A stretch of DNA of 64,000 nt from NCBI GenBank assembly GCA_020634855.1, contig JACKAU010000002.1, positions 868,001-932,000 on the forward strand. The letters are read 5' to 3'. The notes beneath the pieces were generated by a model. That model made no database searches, was not told where the DNA came from, and saw only the letters and a program-made list of their open reading frames with translations. Positions 1-8,170 of the stretch are shown here, piece by piece. The position numbers were made by a program, and so were the translations under genes. The DNA is from Anaerolineales bacterium. GTDB taxonomy: Bacteria; Chloroflexota; Anaerolineae; 4572-78; J111. Numbering within the stretch: the first letter of the stretch is position 1; each line of letters opens with the position of its first letter.

Positions 1-1
1 C

Positions 2-292
2 GAAGCGATCAAGACGGCCATCGAAGCTTGGATACCTCCGTATGCCTTGCACGCCCTGGTCGGACTGGCTCAGACCCTTGCCGCTGTGGGCGAGAACGCG
101 CGGGCTTACGAGACTGCGACATTTATCCTGTACCACCCGGCAAGCTGGCAGTGGTCTAAGGATAGTATTTCTCCAGTCGCTGCCGAGTTGGAGGTAGAAC
201 TGCCCTCAAATGTAAGAGTTATGACCAAGACGCAAGCGGGAGAGAAGAACCTCGAACAGGTTGTTGAAGAATTCTTCAACATAGTTGCATAA
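2..292 (+). CDS. C-terminal end of an unidentified protein (5' end outside window)
   Basis: The reading frame is open from the first bases of the window and stops at TAA 290-292, giving about 96 residues. The segment is helical in character (for example ALHALVGLAQTLAAVGENAR) and ends in an acidic helix, EQVVEEFF. This resembles the last repeat and tail of the TPR-type regulators found elsewhere in this window, but there is too little sequence to assign a family. A TTG at 47 could act as a start, but the frame clearly continues upstream, so truncation by the window edge is more likely. It converges on the toxin gene that ends at 316. Confidence 0.5.
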   Translation, partial: EAIKTAIEAWIPPYALHALVGLAQTLAAVGENARAYETATFILYHPASWQWSKDSISPVAAELEVELPSNVRVMTKTQAGEKNLEQVVEEFFNIVA

Positions 293-315
293 ACCTTTTC
301 TACCGACGGCTATAC

Positions 316-726
316 TTAATTGTCCGTTAGCCAGTTTTCTTGAATTAGGGTAGGAATAGCCGCAAAATCCTTATCGGTGGTCAGCAAGATAAGACCATAG
401 CGTAAGGCCACCGCTGCAATAAGCGCATCAACCGTAGCTAGTTGCCAGCCCTGGCGACGGAGATGAAGTTGCAAATCGGCAGCTTGTTCCGCATCGGCGC
501 GTTCGAGGTCATAAATTAGTAGGCCGGGCATCAAGCGGCGCCATTCGGCCAGATTCTGATTGGATCGAGGCGCAAGGCTGATCCCCAATAAGGTCTCGGT
601 TAAGGCCGGAACAGCCAAGGCAAAAGTATGTCCACTTTGTTGGCTTTCAAAAAAACGGTGACGCAGTGGATGGCGCAGCGTAACCAGCGGCGAGAGGTGA
701 TTGGTATCCATCAAGTAGCCGGCCAT
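316..726 (-). CDS. vapC: PIN-domain ribonuclease toxin, VapC-like
   Basis: 136 residues, the usual length for VapC. The PIN acidic residues are visible: D7 in MDTNHLSPL, E44 in PALTETLLG, D100 in ATVDALIAA and D118 in LLTTDKDF. PIN toxins are Mg-dependent RNases that cut tRNA, rRNA or mRNA and are held inactive by a cognate antitoxin. The ATG overlaps the TGA of the upstream antitoxin gene by one base, the normal arrangement for a translationally coupled type II toxin-antitoxin pair. Transcription would start from the promoter/operator candidate near 1170-1195. Family assignment is firm; the RNA target is unknown. Confidence 0.9.
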   Translation of the reverse strand: MAGYLMDTNHLSPLVTLRHPLRHRFFESQQSGHTFALAVPALTETLLGISLAPRSNQNLAEWRRLMPGLLIYDLERADAEQAADLQLHLRRQGWQLATVDALIAAVALRYGLILLTTDKDFAAIPTLIQENWLTDN

Positions 727-1151
727 TAGCCGCGCCCTTCGGCAATGTCATCGGCTCGATCAATAGCTTTCATTTGAGACTCTATGGCTTGCCATTGTTG
801 GGTCCAGCTTTCCAGGTCAAAATCCGGGTCGTCTGGTGCGTTTTGCAATAACTCGGACAGCGAGGCAGTAGCGGGGTGAACAACCGCTGGATTGGGGGGG
901 GTTGCTTTAATGCGCTCAACTAGAGCTATCAACTCCGGGTCATTTCGAATAACCTCAATATCTGCCGGTAACATCCGGTGTCTAGCCTGCTCCCGTAACT
1001 GTTCATAATGTTCGTAGCTAACTAGCACGGCTTGAGGTCGGCCATGCTGGGTGATGTAAACTGCCTCATCGTGTGCAGAATGCTGAAGTTCTTTGATGGT
1101 TTGGCTCACTTTGCGGCGTAAATCGCTGACCGGTATTATCTTAGATGTCAT
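726..1151 (-). CDS. Phd/YefM-family antitoxin
   Basis: 141 residues. The N-terminal half (about 1-60) is a Phd/YefM fold: KIIPVSDLRRKVSQTIKEL followed by AVYITQHGRPQAVLVSYEHY. In this family that part dimerises, binds the operator and represses its own operon. The C-terminal half is longer than in minimal Phd proteins and acidic near the end; it would be the toxin-binding tail. A strong AGGAGG ribosome-binding site lies just before the ATG. It is cotranscribed with the downstream PIN toxin (one-base overlap). Confidence 0.88.
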   Translation of the reverse strand: MTSKIIPVSDLRRKVSQTIKELQHSAHDEAVYITQHGRPQAVLVSYEHYEQLREQARHRMLPADIEVIRNDPELIALVERIKATPPNPAVVHPATASLSELLQNAPDDPDFDLESWTQQWQAIESQMKAIDRADDIAEGRG

Positions 1152-1168
1152 ATTGGAGCCTCCTAACT

Positions 1169-1195
1169 GTATAAAATCTCGTACAAATATTATAC
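1169..1195 (-). promoter_or_regulatory. promoter/operator candidate of the toxin-antitoxin operon
   Basis: Read on the minus strand, a TATAAT -10 hexamer (rc of 1189-1194) lies about 40 bases before the antitoxin ATG. It sits inside an interrupted palindrome with arms GTATAA (1169-1174) and TTATAC (1190-1195). Autorepression by the Phd-type antitoxin at such a site is what the family does; binding here is inferred. No good -35 box is visible. The upstream side runs into a partial copy of the GGAGCGACAAA repeat (about 1212-1222). Confidence 0.45.
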
Positions 1196-1228
1196 CACAG
1201 AGGCATCAATTTTGTCGCTCCGCAACCT

Positions 1229-1663
1229 TCACAGCGTAAACATCAGCGTCCCGGCCACAATCAGCAGCGAACCGACGATGACCTTCCAGGTGAGCGGATC
1301 GCCCAGAAACAGTACGGACAGGATCAGGACAAAAACCAGGCTTAGCTTATCGAGCGGCGCCACCCAGGAGGCATTGCCTAACTGCAAGGCCCGAAAGTAG
1401 AACAGCCACGAGGCCCCGGTCGCCAGGCCGGACAGGATCAGAAACCACAGCGTTCGCTGCGAAATCGTGGCGAGCTGCACCTGCTCGCGCCGGGCGAACA
1501 CAATCCCCCAGGCCAGCAGCAGAATAATCACGGTACGGATCGCCGTCGCCAGATCCGAGCTAACCTCCTCCACCCCTATCTTGCCGAATATCGTCGTCAA
1601 GGCGGCGAACACCGCCGCCAACAACGCATAAAACCACCAGCTTGTCCAAATTGATGATTGCAT
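1229..1663 (-). CDS. short EamA/DMT-family membrane transporter
   Basis: 144 residues when started at the ATG at 1663, chosen because AAGGAGATAG lies immediately upstream; the frame extends to 1777 without a ribosome-binding site. About five hydrophobic segments are visible (ALLAAVFAALTTIFGKIGV, TVIILLLAWGIVF, LWFLILSGLATGASWLFYF, LVFVLILSVLFL, VIVGSLLIVAGTLMF), matching the small single-EamA-unit proteins of about 140 residues that presumably dimerise. The GxxWLFYFRALQLG and PLDKLSLVFV motifs are typical of the group. The substrate cannot be told from sequence. Confidence 0.82.
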   Translation of the reverse strand: MQSSIWTSWWFYALLAAVFAALTTIFGKIGVEEVSSDLATAIRTVIILLLAWGIVFARREQVQLATISQRTLWFLILSGLATGASWLFYFRALQLGNASWVAPLDKLSLVFVLILSVLFLGDPLTWKVIVGSLLIVAGTLMFTL

Positions 1664-1824
1664 CACTATCTCCTTAGTCGTTATTTCACCCCGCATAAAT
1701 GCGGCTGAGATAGTGAAGTTTACTCCAACCCCGCTAAAATCGATAGCGTGGCGGTGGTCCCGGTCAGAGAAGAACAAAATTAGCCACGAATGGCACGAAT
1801 TGCCTCGAAAGAAAAGAAATAATT

Positions 1825-2859
1825 AGACATGTTGTGAAATAAGGAGCCGAAAAAAAGAGACAGCATAAGGTAAGAAGTCAAAGGATTAAGCGTGGCGAAG
1901 GTGGTAATTCCACAAGCCACAAGCGACCAGCATGAACAAATCAGCGAGAGATTGGCTTTTATTGCGATAGGTATCGGTTAAACAGCGGAACCGTTTGATG
2001 CCAGCCAAGGCATGCTCAACCACAATGCGGCCCGCGCTAATGGTCTGGTTGTCAGCCTTTTGGTCTGGGGTCAAGGGATGGTGTTTACTACTTTTATGGG
2101 GCATCACGACATCGAGTTGGGGATAATCTTTCTTGATGCCCATAAAACCGAGATCAACCCAGACCCCGACATCAGTCGGAATGTGCTCGCCAAGCTGAGA
2201 CTGTTTGAAGCGATGATAATCCTGTCGAGATCCTGGTTTGGTTGGGGTTAAGCACAAGATGGCGGTTTGTTCATCGGTTACAACCAAGTTGCGCACCGTA
2301 TGCTCTTTTTGCTTGCCGGAATAGTGCTTGCGTTGGGCTTTGCCCTTTTGGGGTCGTTGCACGGGGCGTTCTGTACCATCAATGAAAATATCCTTGATCT
2401 CGGGAAAGTGGTGCATGAATTCTTCTACGGTGCGGATCTTGCGTTTCGGCAGGACCACCTGCCAAGCCAATGTTTTTTCCAGAATAGGTAACAACTCCTG
2501 GACCCAATGCCAGCTTCGGGAGCGGTCGACATCAAAAAAGAAGCCGGCCAGATCAAAGGTCGGATAACATTTCAGGTAAAACAGGATGAAGAAGAGTTGG
2601 TGCTGACTGGTCAGCAAGGTGTGTTTTCGGCCACCTCCCTCGGCTCGTTTGCGGTTAGTTTTCTGCTCTCGCTTGCTCTTGGTTACAGCAGCATCAAAGC
2701 TCGGGGGTAGGGTGTTGAATTCAGCGACACTCACCCCGGTTAATGCTTTCAGCAAACGCTCTGACTTTAAGGCTCGGTTTATATTTATCACCTGCTTCAC
2801 CTTCTTTATCCTATTTTATCGTTACAATACTCAGGTTTACCTTATTTCGCAACACGTCT
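1825..2859 (-). mobile_element. complete IS5-family insertion sequence, ISL2-like, about 1035 bp
   Basis: The terminal inverted repeats match at 18 of the first 20 bases: left from 1825 (AGACATGTTGTGAAATAAGG) and right from 2859 on the other strand (AGACGTGTTGCGAAATAAGG). A 3-bp direct repeat ATT lies immediately outside both ends (1822-1824 and 2860-2862), fitting the ANN target duplication known for the ISL2 group of IS5. One intact transposase frame fills the element, so it may still be active. Confidence 0.92.
1886..2800 (-). CDS. IS5-family DDE transposase
   Basis: 304 residues with an N-terminal helix-turn-helix-like region and a DDE_Tnp_4-type catalytic core. Visible landmarks are FIDGTERPVQRP (first Asp), KHYSGKQKEHTVRNLVVTD, DLGFMGIKKDYP (second Asp) and a C-terminal RIVVEHALAGIKRFR containing the catalytic Glu. 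The frame is uninterrupted and ends about 60 bases inside the left terminal repeat. The short plus-strand frames across this gene are shadows. Confidence 0.95.
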   Translation of the reverse strand: MKQVININRALKSERLLKALTGVSVAEFNTLPPSFDAAVTKSKREQKTNRKRAEGGGRKHTLLTSQHQLFFILFYLKCYPTFDLAGFFFDVDRSRSWHWVQELLPILEKTLAWQVVLPKRKIRTVEEFMHHFPEIKDIFIDGTERPVQRPQKGKAQRKHYSGKQKEHTVRNLVVTDEQTAILCLTPTKPGSRQDYHRFKQSQLGEHIPTDVGVWVDLGFMGIKKDYPQLDVVMPHKSSKHHPLTPDQKADNQTISAGRIVVEHALAGIKRFRCLTDTYRNKSQSLADLFMLVACGLWNYHLRHA

Positions 2860-2930
2860 ATTAGTGAAAATTCGTGTAATTCGTGGCTTAAACACTTGGA
2901 CTGGGTAAGTCCTGGATCAGTCAGGTGTAG

Positions 2931-4079
2931 TTATGTAGTTGCCATAGTCTGGAGCAGCGGCTGGGGCGTCAGCGTGTAAGCCGCTGTCGGGATGAAACGG
3001 GCCTGGGTCACAACATACTGCGGATAGGGGTACGTCTCCGCGCTGCCCGTGCGGGGCGGGGCAGCCAGCGTACACTCGACTTCAACTCGGGCTTCATACG
3101 TCCCCTGAACTTGGCCGTCCGGTGATGCAAAATCGATCCGCACCTCGGCCCAGGGGCGGGTGGGATCGTCCTGACCATTGGCGCCCCCTTCATCAGGGGC
3201 TACGATGCGGCCGGACTTATGATAATCCAGCCAATCCCAGCCGAACTGCATAAAGAGTTCGCGTTCGGCCACTTGGAGGAAAGGCCCTTGCAGGCCGCAC
3301 CAGCCGCGATAATTATCGCGCAGCCCGGTGGGATCGCCGCTGCGCCGTGCCACCTGCTCGGCTTCCGTTTCGCCCAGAAAGCCCCAGTAGCGGCCGCCCG
3401 GCATCTCCAACATCGTCGGGGCAAAGAGGTGCCCCCCGATATGGCTCACGCGCCAGACCCGCAACTGCCCATCGGACGGGGTAGCGTACTGATCGCGCAG
3501 CGTGCGGTAGAGCGGATAGCCGAACTTGCTACAGGCCGCATCGACCGCGCCGTGAGTGCAGACCAGCAGATCGCGGGTGTGGGTTTCTTGGCGATAACGA
3601 TCAAAGGTCGGTAATTGGTCCGGCTCCTGCAACAGCGCCCAGGCCAGTGGTCCCACATCGGCGGTGGGAACTTGATATTCCACCTGGCTGAAATCGGCAA
3701 ACGACCCCTCCGGCCGCCGGTAGTAGATCAGGCGGCGATAGCCGGGCCGGGAATAGTCGGCATCGGGCGCGATGGCTAGAAAGCGATGGCGTAAGGGCGT
3801 GCCGGTCGGTCGCTCGTAGATAAGGCTGCGCGCCAGTTCGATCACCTCAGGCGGCAGCGTACCCGGCTCGCGCAGGTAGCCTCTCGGCCAGGGCAGGGGC
3901 GTCTCGATGAGCATGATGTGGTCGGGCATATAGCTGCCGTAGCCGCCGGGGTTCAGCCCCAAGCGGCAGGCCGCGACCGAGCAGAATGGGGTGCGGTTTT
4001 CTTTTTTGGGTGCGGTTATATCACGCTTATTTGGCATTATCTTAATTTCAAGTCCGTGGGGATGGCTACGGATTTCCAC
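2931..4079 (-). CDS. sucrase/ferredoxin-like family protein
   Basis: 382 residues from the ATG at 4079; an internal ATG at 4037 is also possible, and neither has a clear ribosome-binding site. The core matches the Suc_Fer-like (thioredoxin-like ferredoxin) family: FCSVAA near the N-terminus and LLVCTHGAVDAACSKFGYPLY in the middle, giving three cysteines of the kind that could bind a 2Fe-2S cluster, followed by VSHIGGHLFAPTMLEMPGGRYWG. Members are thought to be electron carriers or oxidoreductases; the physiological role is not established. The gene is monocistronic as far as can be seen. Its upstream region carries one copy of a ~140-bp direct repeat (4089-4228). Confidence 0.82.
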   Translation of the reverse strand: MEIRSHPHGLEIKIMPNKRDITAPKKENRTPFCSVAACRLGLNPGGYGSYMPDHIMLIETPLPWPRGYLREPGTLPPEVIELARSLIYERPTGTPLRHRFLAIAPDADYSRPGYRRLIYYRRPEGSFADFSQVEYQVPTADVGPLAWALLQEPDQLPTFDRYRQETHTRDLLVCTHGAVDAACSKFGYPLYRTLRDQYATPSDGQLRVWRVSHIGGHLFAPTMLEMPGGRYWGFLGETEAEQVARRSGDPTGLRDNYRGWCGLQGPFLQVAERELFMQFGWDWLDYHKSGRIVAPDEGGANGQDDPTRPWAEVRIDFASPDGQVQGTYEARVEVECTLAAPPRTGSAETYPYPQYVVTQARFIPTAAYTLTPQPLLQTMATT

Positions 4080-4088
4080 CCGCAGCGA

Positions 4089-4228
4089 TTACAGTACCGC
4101 GAATTTCTACTCCGGTCAATGACTTGATTTAACTCATTACAACCTGCGGCGGCAACTATTTTTTCACTCTAATTACACCCATAAATAACCGGGGTTAAAA
4201 ATTGCGGTCGGTCCCGGCCAAGTTGACC
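4089..4228. repeat. direct repeat, copy 1 of 2 (~140 bp)
   Basis: This noncoding stretch aligns collinearly with 5260-5398 with many point differences and a one-base gap. Shared blocks include GAATTTCTACT, GGTCAATGACTTGATTTAAC, CTCTAATTAC, AATAACCG, TTAAAAATTGCG and AGTTGACC. It sits upstream of the sucrase/ferredoxin-like gene; the second copy sits upstream of the AraC regulator. The stretch 4138-4428 contains nothing else except one arm of a 19-bp inverted repeat. Confidence 0.8.
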
Positions 4229-4279
4229 AATATTCTCCTGAGTAAGATTTATTTAACGAGAGACACAGCCCACCTACGC

Positions 4280-4298
4280 GGATAGGCTGCACACAAGA
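4280..4298. repeat. 19-bp inverted repeat, left arm
   Basis: The sequence GGATAGGCTGCACACAAGA is the exact reverse complement of 5140-5158. The two arms bracket the membrane-protein gene 4429-5058, inside the pair of longer direct repeats. This nesting looks like the ends of a small mobile unit, but no transposase and no clean target duplication are present. Confidence 0.7.
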
Positions 4299-4428
4299 TC
4301 ACGCTTAGTCGGTACGTGTCTGCCCAAGGGTCGCCGTGTCTTCCTGAATGGAGCCAAAAGCCCCATCGATAGGGGAATTAAAGTGCGACTCTTGAACAGA
4401 TGAATAAGGTACGGGTTTCAATCGAAAA

Positions 4429-5058
4429 TTACGCTTCGGTGGGTGGCAAGTGGCCTCGCCGCCACTCATAAAAGAAGAGCACGAAGAAAATAAGCGCCAG
4501 CACCAAAATAACTACTCCTGTTACCGTGACCCCTGTGGCGACATTATCCCAGCCGAAGGCGGAGAGCAGGTTTCCCCTGAGGGTACTTCCCGTCAACATC
4601 GTATTACGGAGATTGGTAACGGCGTCTAACCCGGCTTGGGCGGCTTCAAGCGCAGCCTCGTCACTGGCTTCCTTGGCTGCGGCCACGTCTGCTCTAAATT
4701 GGCGTTGGATGCCGCCCAATGTGGCGTAGACCTCACCCGGATAGCCGGCCTCTTCGGCGGCATGCCGCATGTGCAATCCGATATACTCTGAATAAACTTT
4801 GGCCTGGTTGCCGCTAGTGAGGGGTTGGCCGGCATTCTCGACGATGCCGGGTATCGCCTTTTCGTCATCGTCGAGACCGTCTACCGGCGAAAAAGTAATC
4901 TGTTGAGATACCAGTTCATCGCGAATATTACCTTGAATGAACCGGCCCAACCATAGTGCTATCCCCCCTACTACCAAGGCTCCTATAGCGAGAATGAGCC
5001 ATAGCAGTAGTACTCTGGCCCACATTGCTGCGGACAGACGATATTTTAGATATTGCAT
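4429..5058 (-). CDS. membrane protein of unknown function, two TM segments
   Basis: 209 residues, starting at an ATG with an excellent GGGAGGTCC site. TM1 spans about residues 14-38 (RVLLLWLILAIGALVVGGIA) and TM2 about 176-198 (VTVTGVVILVLALIFFVLFF). Between them lies a soluble loop of about 135 residues, largely helical and rich in Ala/Glu, probably extracytoplasmic. The tail after TM2 is short and basic, then ends PPTEA. I do not recognise a named family. The gene is enclosed by a 19-bp inverted repeat (4280-4298/5140-5158) and a ~140-bp direct repeat, suggesting it arrived as a unit between two formerly adjacent regions. Confidence 0.72.
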   Translation of the reverse strand: MQYLKYRLSAAMWARVLLLWLILAIGALVVGGIALWLGRFIQGNIRDELVSQQITFSPVDGLDDDEKAIPGIVENAGQPLTSGNQAKVYSEYIGLHMRHAAEEAGYPGEVYATLGGIQRQFRADVAAAKEASDEAALEAAQAGLDAVTNLRNTMLTGSTLRGNLLSAFGWDNVATGVTVTGVVILVLALIFFVLFFYEWRRGHLPPTEA

Positions 5059-5139
5059 TTTGGACCTCCCTATTTGTTACCTGTTCGATTACGTAGATGA
5101 AAATGATAAGTTGACCTGCACCGTACCTTACTCATGTCT

Positions 5140-5158
5140 TCTTGTGTGCAGCCTATCC
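5140..5158. repeat. 19-bp inverted repeat, right arm
   Basis: Exact reverse complement of 4280-4298. It lies about 80 bases upstream of the membrane-protein start codon. The remaining sequence between 5059 and 5452 contains no gene, only this arm and the second copy of the long direct repeat. Confidence 0.7.
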
Positions 5159-5259
5159 CCGCGATAGGCTGACTAGAGGTTCCCGCCCAATGGGATGCTC
5201 TATTTTATTCATCGACCACTATATCTCCAATTTCCTCGATGGCTTGTGTAGGGGAGGCC

Positions 5260-5398
5260 ATTACACTACCGTGAATTTCTACTTGGGTCAATGACTTGAT
5301 TTAACTCACCAAACCCGGTGGCGGTAACAATTTATTAACTCTAATTACGCCAAGGAATAACCGTCCTTAAAAATTGCGTTCAGCCGGCAAAGTTGACC
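5260..5398. repeat. direct repeat, copy 2 of 2 (~140 bp)
   Basis: Second copy of the repeat at 4089-4228, in the same orientation, ending about 55 bases before the AraC-family start. It may contain the regulator's promoter, but no convincing -35/-10 pair was picked out. Confidence 0.8.
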
Positions 5399-5452
5399 CA
5401 TCGCGCCGCGATGCTATCATATCCGCATCCGTGATAAACCCTAAGGTAGACT

Positions 5453-6187
5453 ATGAGCAGCCTGACCAACATTCTTGGCGAACAACGCACCTACTCCGGC
5501 GTAGCCGATACCCACACCCACGACTACGCCCAGTTGATCATCCCGTTGCAAGGCGCGATGCACATCGAGACGCCCCGCTGCCAGTTTGATCTCAACGAGA
5601 CGCGGGTCTTCTTCCTGCCGCCCGACTGCCGCCACACCTTTTATGCCCACACTAACAACCGCTTTCTGGTGCTCGATGTGCCGAGCCAGGTGGTGGCGGC
5701 TGCGGCGTCGAACACGCTGTCTGGCGGCCTGAGCTTGTCATTCGACGAACGCTGGCAAGCCCTCCGCGCCCTGCTGCTCCACGAAATCGGCGACCGGCCG
5801 ACCAGCACTCACCCGCTGGCCCACCTTTTCCAATATGCCTACCACAGCCTGCTGACCGCTGCCGAGACGCCGCGCTCGATGGCTTATCTCCACCGCCACT
5901 TCACCGAACCGCTCGACCTGGCGACGCTGGCCGACCTGGAAGGGTTCAACCCCACCTACTTCTGCGAGTGGTTCAAGCACGAGACCGGCCAGACGGTCAA
6001 GCAGTATCTGCACCACCTGCGTCTCCAGGAAGCCAAAACCCTCCTGACCCAAACCGACCTGCCGATTATCCAAATCGCCCAACAGGTCGGCTATGAGCAT
6101 CACGCCTCTCTAGTGCGCCTCTTCCGGCAGTACGAGCAGACCTCCCCCTCGGCCTTTCGCCGCCAGAGCCGAAATTCGGTTAAGTAA
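5453..6187 (+). CDS. AraC-family transcriptional regulator with cupin sensor
   Basis: 244 residues. The N-terminal half (about 15-85) is a cupin-type sensor, with DTHTHDYAQLIIPLQGAMHIE and FFLPPDCRHTFYAH. The C-terminal hundred residues hold two helix-turn-helix motifs, LDLATLADLEGFNPTYFCEWFKHETG and PIIQIAQQVGYEHHASLVRLFRQYEQTSPSAFRR, typical of AraC/XylS DNA-binding domains. The next gene in the same direction encodes a YddG-like exporter, a common target for this kind of AraC protein; control of that gene is inferred from position only. The inducer is unknown. Confidence 0.9.
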   Translation: MSSLTNILGEQRTYSGVADTHTHDYAQLIIPLQGAMHIETPRCQFDLNETRVFFLPPDCRHTFYAHTNNRFLVLDVPSQVVAAAASNTLSGGLSLSFDERWQALRALLLHEIGDRPTSTHPLAHLFQYAYHSLLTAAETPRSMAYLHRHFTEPLDLATLADLEGFNPTYFCEWFKHETGQTVKQYLHHLRLQEAKTLLTQTDLPIIQIAQQVGYEHHASLVRLFRQYEQTSPSAFRRQSRNSVK

Positions 6188-6252
6188 CAACCGAAGATCG
6201 GTTAAGCATTTACTCGCCTAACAGCTTAAACTGTAACACACACCCGCCTTTA

Positions 6253-6275
6253 GGAGCGACAAAGCTTGCTTTGTC
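6253..6275 (+). repeat. dispersed palindromic repeat (GGAGCGACAAAGC family)
   Basis: GGAGCGACAAAGC followed by TTGCTTTGTC, containing the self-complementary core GACAAAGC...GCTTTGTC. The same element recurs at 57479-57501, 57515-57537 (inverted), 58761-58783, 58795-58817 (inverted) and 58855-58877 (inverted). All copies are intergenic, like REP elements. Confidence 0.75.
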
Positions 6276-6337
6276 CTGTGTCGGGATTAAACAAATAAAC
6301 GGGTTACGTCGGGCCAAAGAGGGCGAGGCTAAAGCCA

Positions 6338-6436
6338 TCGCCCTAAAAGGGCGAAGGACGCTGAAGCGCCCTCAGATGGCGAAATCTTAGCCCGAAGGGC
6401 TTTCGCTCTCTCAGCACGGGTCTTTAGGCCCGTGCT
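6338..6436. repeat. cluster of three short hairpins between AraC and exporter genes
   Basis: Three perfect stem-loops follow each other: TCGCCC/GGGCGA (6338-6354), AGCCC/GGGCT (6389-6401) and AGCACGGG/CCCGTGCT (6413-6436). None is followed by a T-run, so they are not classical terminators. They look like REP-type sequences accumulated in the gap 6188-6519, which holds no gene. Confidence 0.55.
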
Positions 6437-6519
6437 ACGGGGGACAGCCAGTTTCTACGCCAATTAAATTCTTGATCTTCATAACTTTGTCGCTTCAGTT
6501 TACGATGAAAGGAAGATGT

Positions 6520-7422
6520 ATGAGCGTTCAAAGTAAAACTATTGTTCAAAGCCAACCCGACCAGCTTAAACCCACCCTCATCGGCTCGACCGCCGTCTTG
6601 ATGTGGGCCACGCTGGCGCTATTGACCGCGCTCAGCGGCGCGGTGCCGCCGTTTCAACTGACGGCGATGTCGTTCACTATTGCCTTCTTGATCGGCTTGG
6701 GGTTGTGGTGGCGCAAAGGGAACAATATTTGGCAAAACCTCAAGCTGCCGGCCCCAGTTTGGATACTGGGCGTGGCCGGGCTGTTCGGCTACCACTTCTT
6801 CTACTTTATGGCGCTGCGGAACGCCCCGGCGGTCGAGGCCAGCCTGATTGCCTATTTGTGGCCGCTGTTGATCGTGGTCTTTTCGGCGCTACTGCCCGGC
6901 GAGCGGCTACGCTGGTTTCACATCGTCGGCGCACTGGCCGGCTTTGTCGGCGCGGGCTTGTTGGTGACCAAAGGGCAGTCGCTTAGCTTCGACAGCCAAT
7001 ACACGTTGGGCTATCTGGCGGCGTTGGTCTGTGCCTTGACCTGGTCAACCTACTCGGTCCTGTCGCGCCGGTTCGGCGCAGTGCCGACCGACGCCGTGGG
7101 CGGCTTTTGCGGGGCGACGGCGGTGCTGGCCTTGATCTGCCACCTACTGTTTGAACCAACCGTCTGGCCCACCGGCGCAGAATGGCCGGCGATTGGGCTG
7201 CTCGGGTTGGGGCCGGTCGGTGCGGCCTTTTTCACCTGGGATTACGGCGTCAAACGGGGCAACATCAAGGTGTTGGGCGCGTTCTCATATGCCGCGCCGC
7301 TGCTGTCGACGCTGCTGTTGATCGGTTTTGGGTTGGCCGAAGCGACGTGGGTGCTGGGGCTGGCCTGTGTGTTTATTGTCGGCGGGGCGGTGCTGGCGGC
7401 GGGGGAGTTTTTGGGGCGGTGA
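6520..7422 (+). CDS. EamA-family exporter, YddG-like
   Basis: 300 residues from the ATG at 6520, chosen because GAAAGGAAG lies just upstream; the frame opens at 6472. About ten hydrophobic segments form two EamA repeats. AALVCALTWSTYSVLSRRF and LGPVGAAFFTWDYGVKRGN are typical of the YddG branch, whose characterised members export aromatic amino acids or related compounds. The substrate here is inferred only to family level. The AraC regulator upstream on the same strand is the likely controller. Confidence 0.85.
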   Translation: MSVQSKTIVQSQPDQLKPTLIGSTAVLMWATLALLTALSGAVPPFQLTAMSFTIAFLIGLGLWWRKGNNIWQNLKLPAPVWILGVAGLFGYHFFYFMALRNAPAVEASLIAYLWPLLIVVFSALLPGERLRWFHIVGALAGFVGAGLLVTKGQSLSFDSQYTLGYLAALVCALTWSTYSVLSRRFGAVPTDAVGGFCGATAVLALICHLLFEPTVWPTGAEWPAIGLLGLGPVGAAFFTWDYGVKRGNIKVLGAFSYAAPLLSTLLLIGFGLAEATWVLGLACVFIVGGAVLAAGEFLGR

Positions 7423-7654
7423 CTTTAAGGACGAATATTAGGATTTTCGGTTGATAATTCTTCGCCTTGAGCAGCGGACAAAAGGTCATTGTCGGCAGCA
7501 ACCAGCGTATCATTGACAATCAAAGCCGTGGACTACTCCTGCCTCCCCCTCCAAACCTGCGAGGGAATGAAGCGGCTGGCCCTATTAGTAGTCCTAAAAA
7601 CCGTAACAATGCTGACATCAGAGCAGCGGCTTGATTAACCTCCCTGCGTAGGTA

Positions 7655-8170
7655 GCGATACTTCCAAAAACGCTCCGACAGCCAGCGCCTCTTGCATGGC
7701 CTGCTCCAGCCTCATCGCCCGACCCTCTCGCTAATTTCGTAACGCAGAGTCAGGCTCTCCATCAGCATCGTTACGGCCTGCGTCAAATCATCCTGGCGCA
7801 GGGCGATCCAGGCAAAATTGCCATACGAGACGGCAATGCCCCATTGGTCATCGCGTTCACGGCACAGCGTCAGGCCTTCTTTCACGAGCGTGACGGCCCG
7901 TTCATAGTTGCTCTGGCTTGCGACCGCCGCATGAAGTTGGAACGGGCTTAATCTCCGCGTCTGCGTTATGCAAAACAATCGCCATGATTGCCTTCTTTTC
8001 GGCTTGATAGCTGTCCATTATAGCCACACGGGTTTTACCTATCCCCCCCGGCCTTCCAGGGTCAACAGCCGGCAGGCAGGATTGGCCATGCGTCAGGTTA
8101 TCTCGGCTAGTTCGTCTTCCCGGCCGATGAAGGACGTAGGTTGTAACGGTAGGTTGTGGACTGGTGGAGG
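7655..8170 (-). pseudogene. decayed, internally deleted NB-ARC/TPR regulator
   Basis: On the minus strand this stretch retains pieces of a paralogue of the 15648-18293 gene in the right order. The linker and start of the ATPase come first (HNLPLQPTSFIGREDELAEI). A stop replaces the next residue. The P-loop region RMANPACRLLTL is then readable, with a one-base loss in a G-run before the GKTR motif. The sequence jumps directly to a TPR segment (RDDQWGIAVSYGNFAWIALRQDD), and then to the C-terminal segment matching 15790-15850. Most of the ATPase and TPR region is deleted. Its first part is read in frame as the tail of the upstream gene 8093-11548. The gap 7423-7654 shows no gene. Confidence 0.8.

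Larger units (their letters stand above)
1782..2888. repeat. interrupted palindrome split by the IS5-family element
   Basis: The left arm (1782-1801) and right arm (2869-2888) are reverse complements at 18 of 20 positions, each built around AGCCACGAAT and CACGAATT. Without the insertion sequence between them the arms would sit about 90 bases apart or less and form a hairpin. The insertion therefore lies in the loop of an older palindromic repeat. The motif has no coding content. Confidence 0.7.

Noticed and set aside
1664..1777. Longer N-terminus of the EamA protein
   Set aside because: It would precede the ribosome-binding site at the 1663 start and adds a charged, non-membrane stretch absent from the family.
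7423..7654. Minus-strand frame reading NDTLVAADNDLLSAAQ
   Set aside because: Only about 30 codons between stops; could be a leftover 3' end but cannot be identified.
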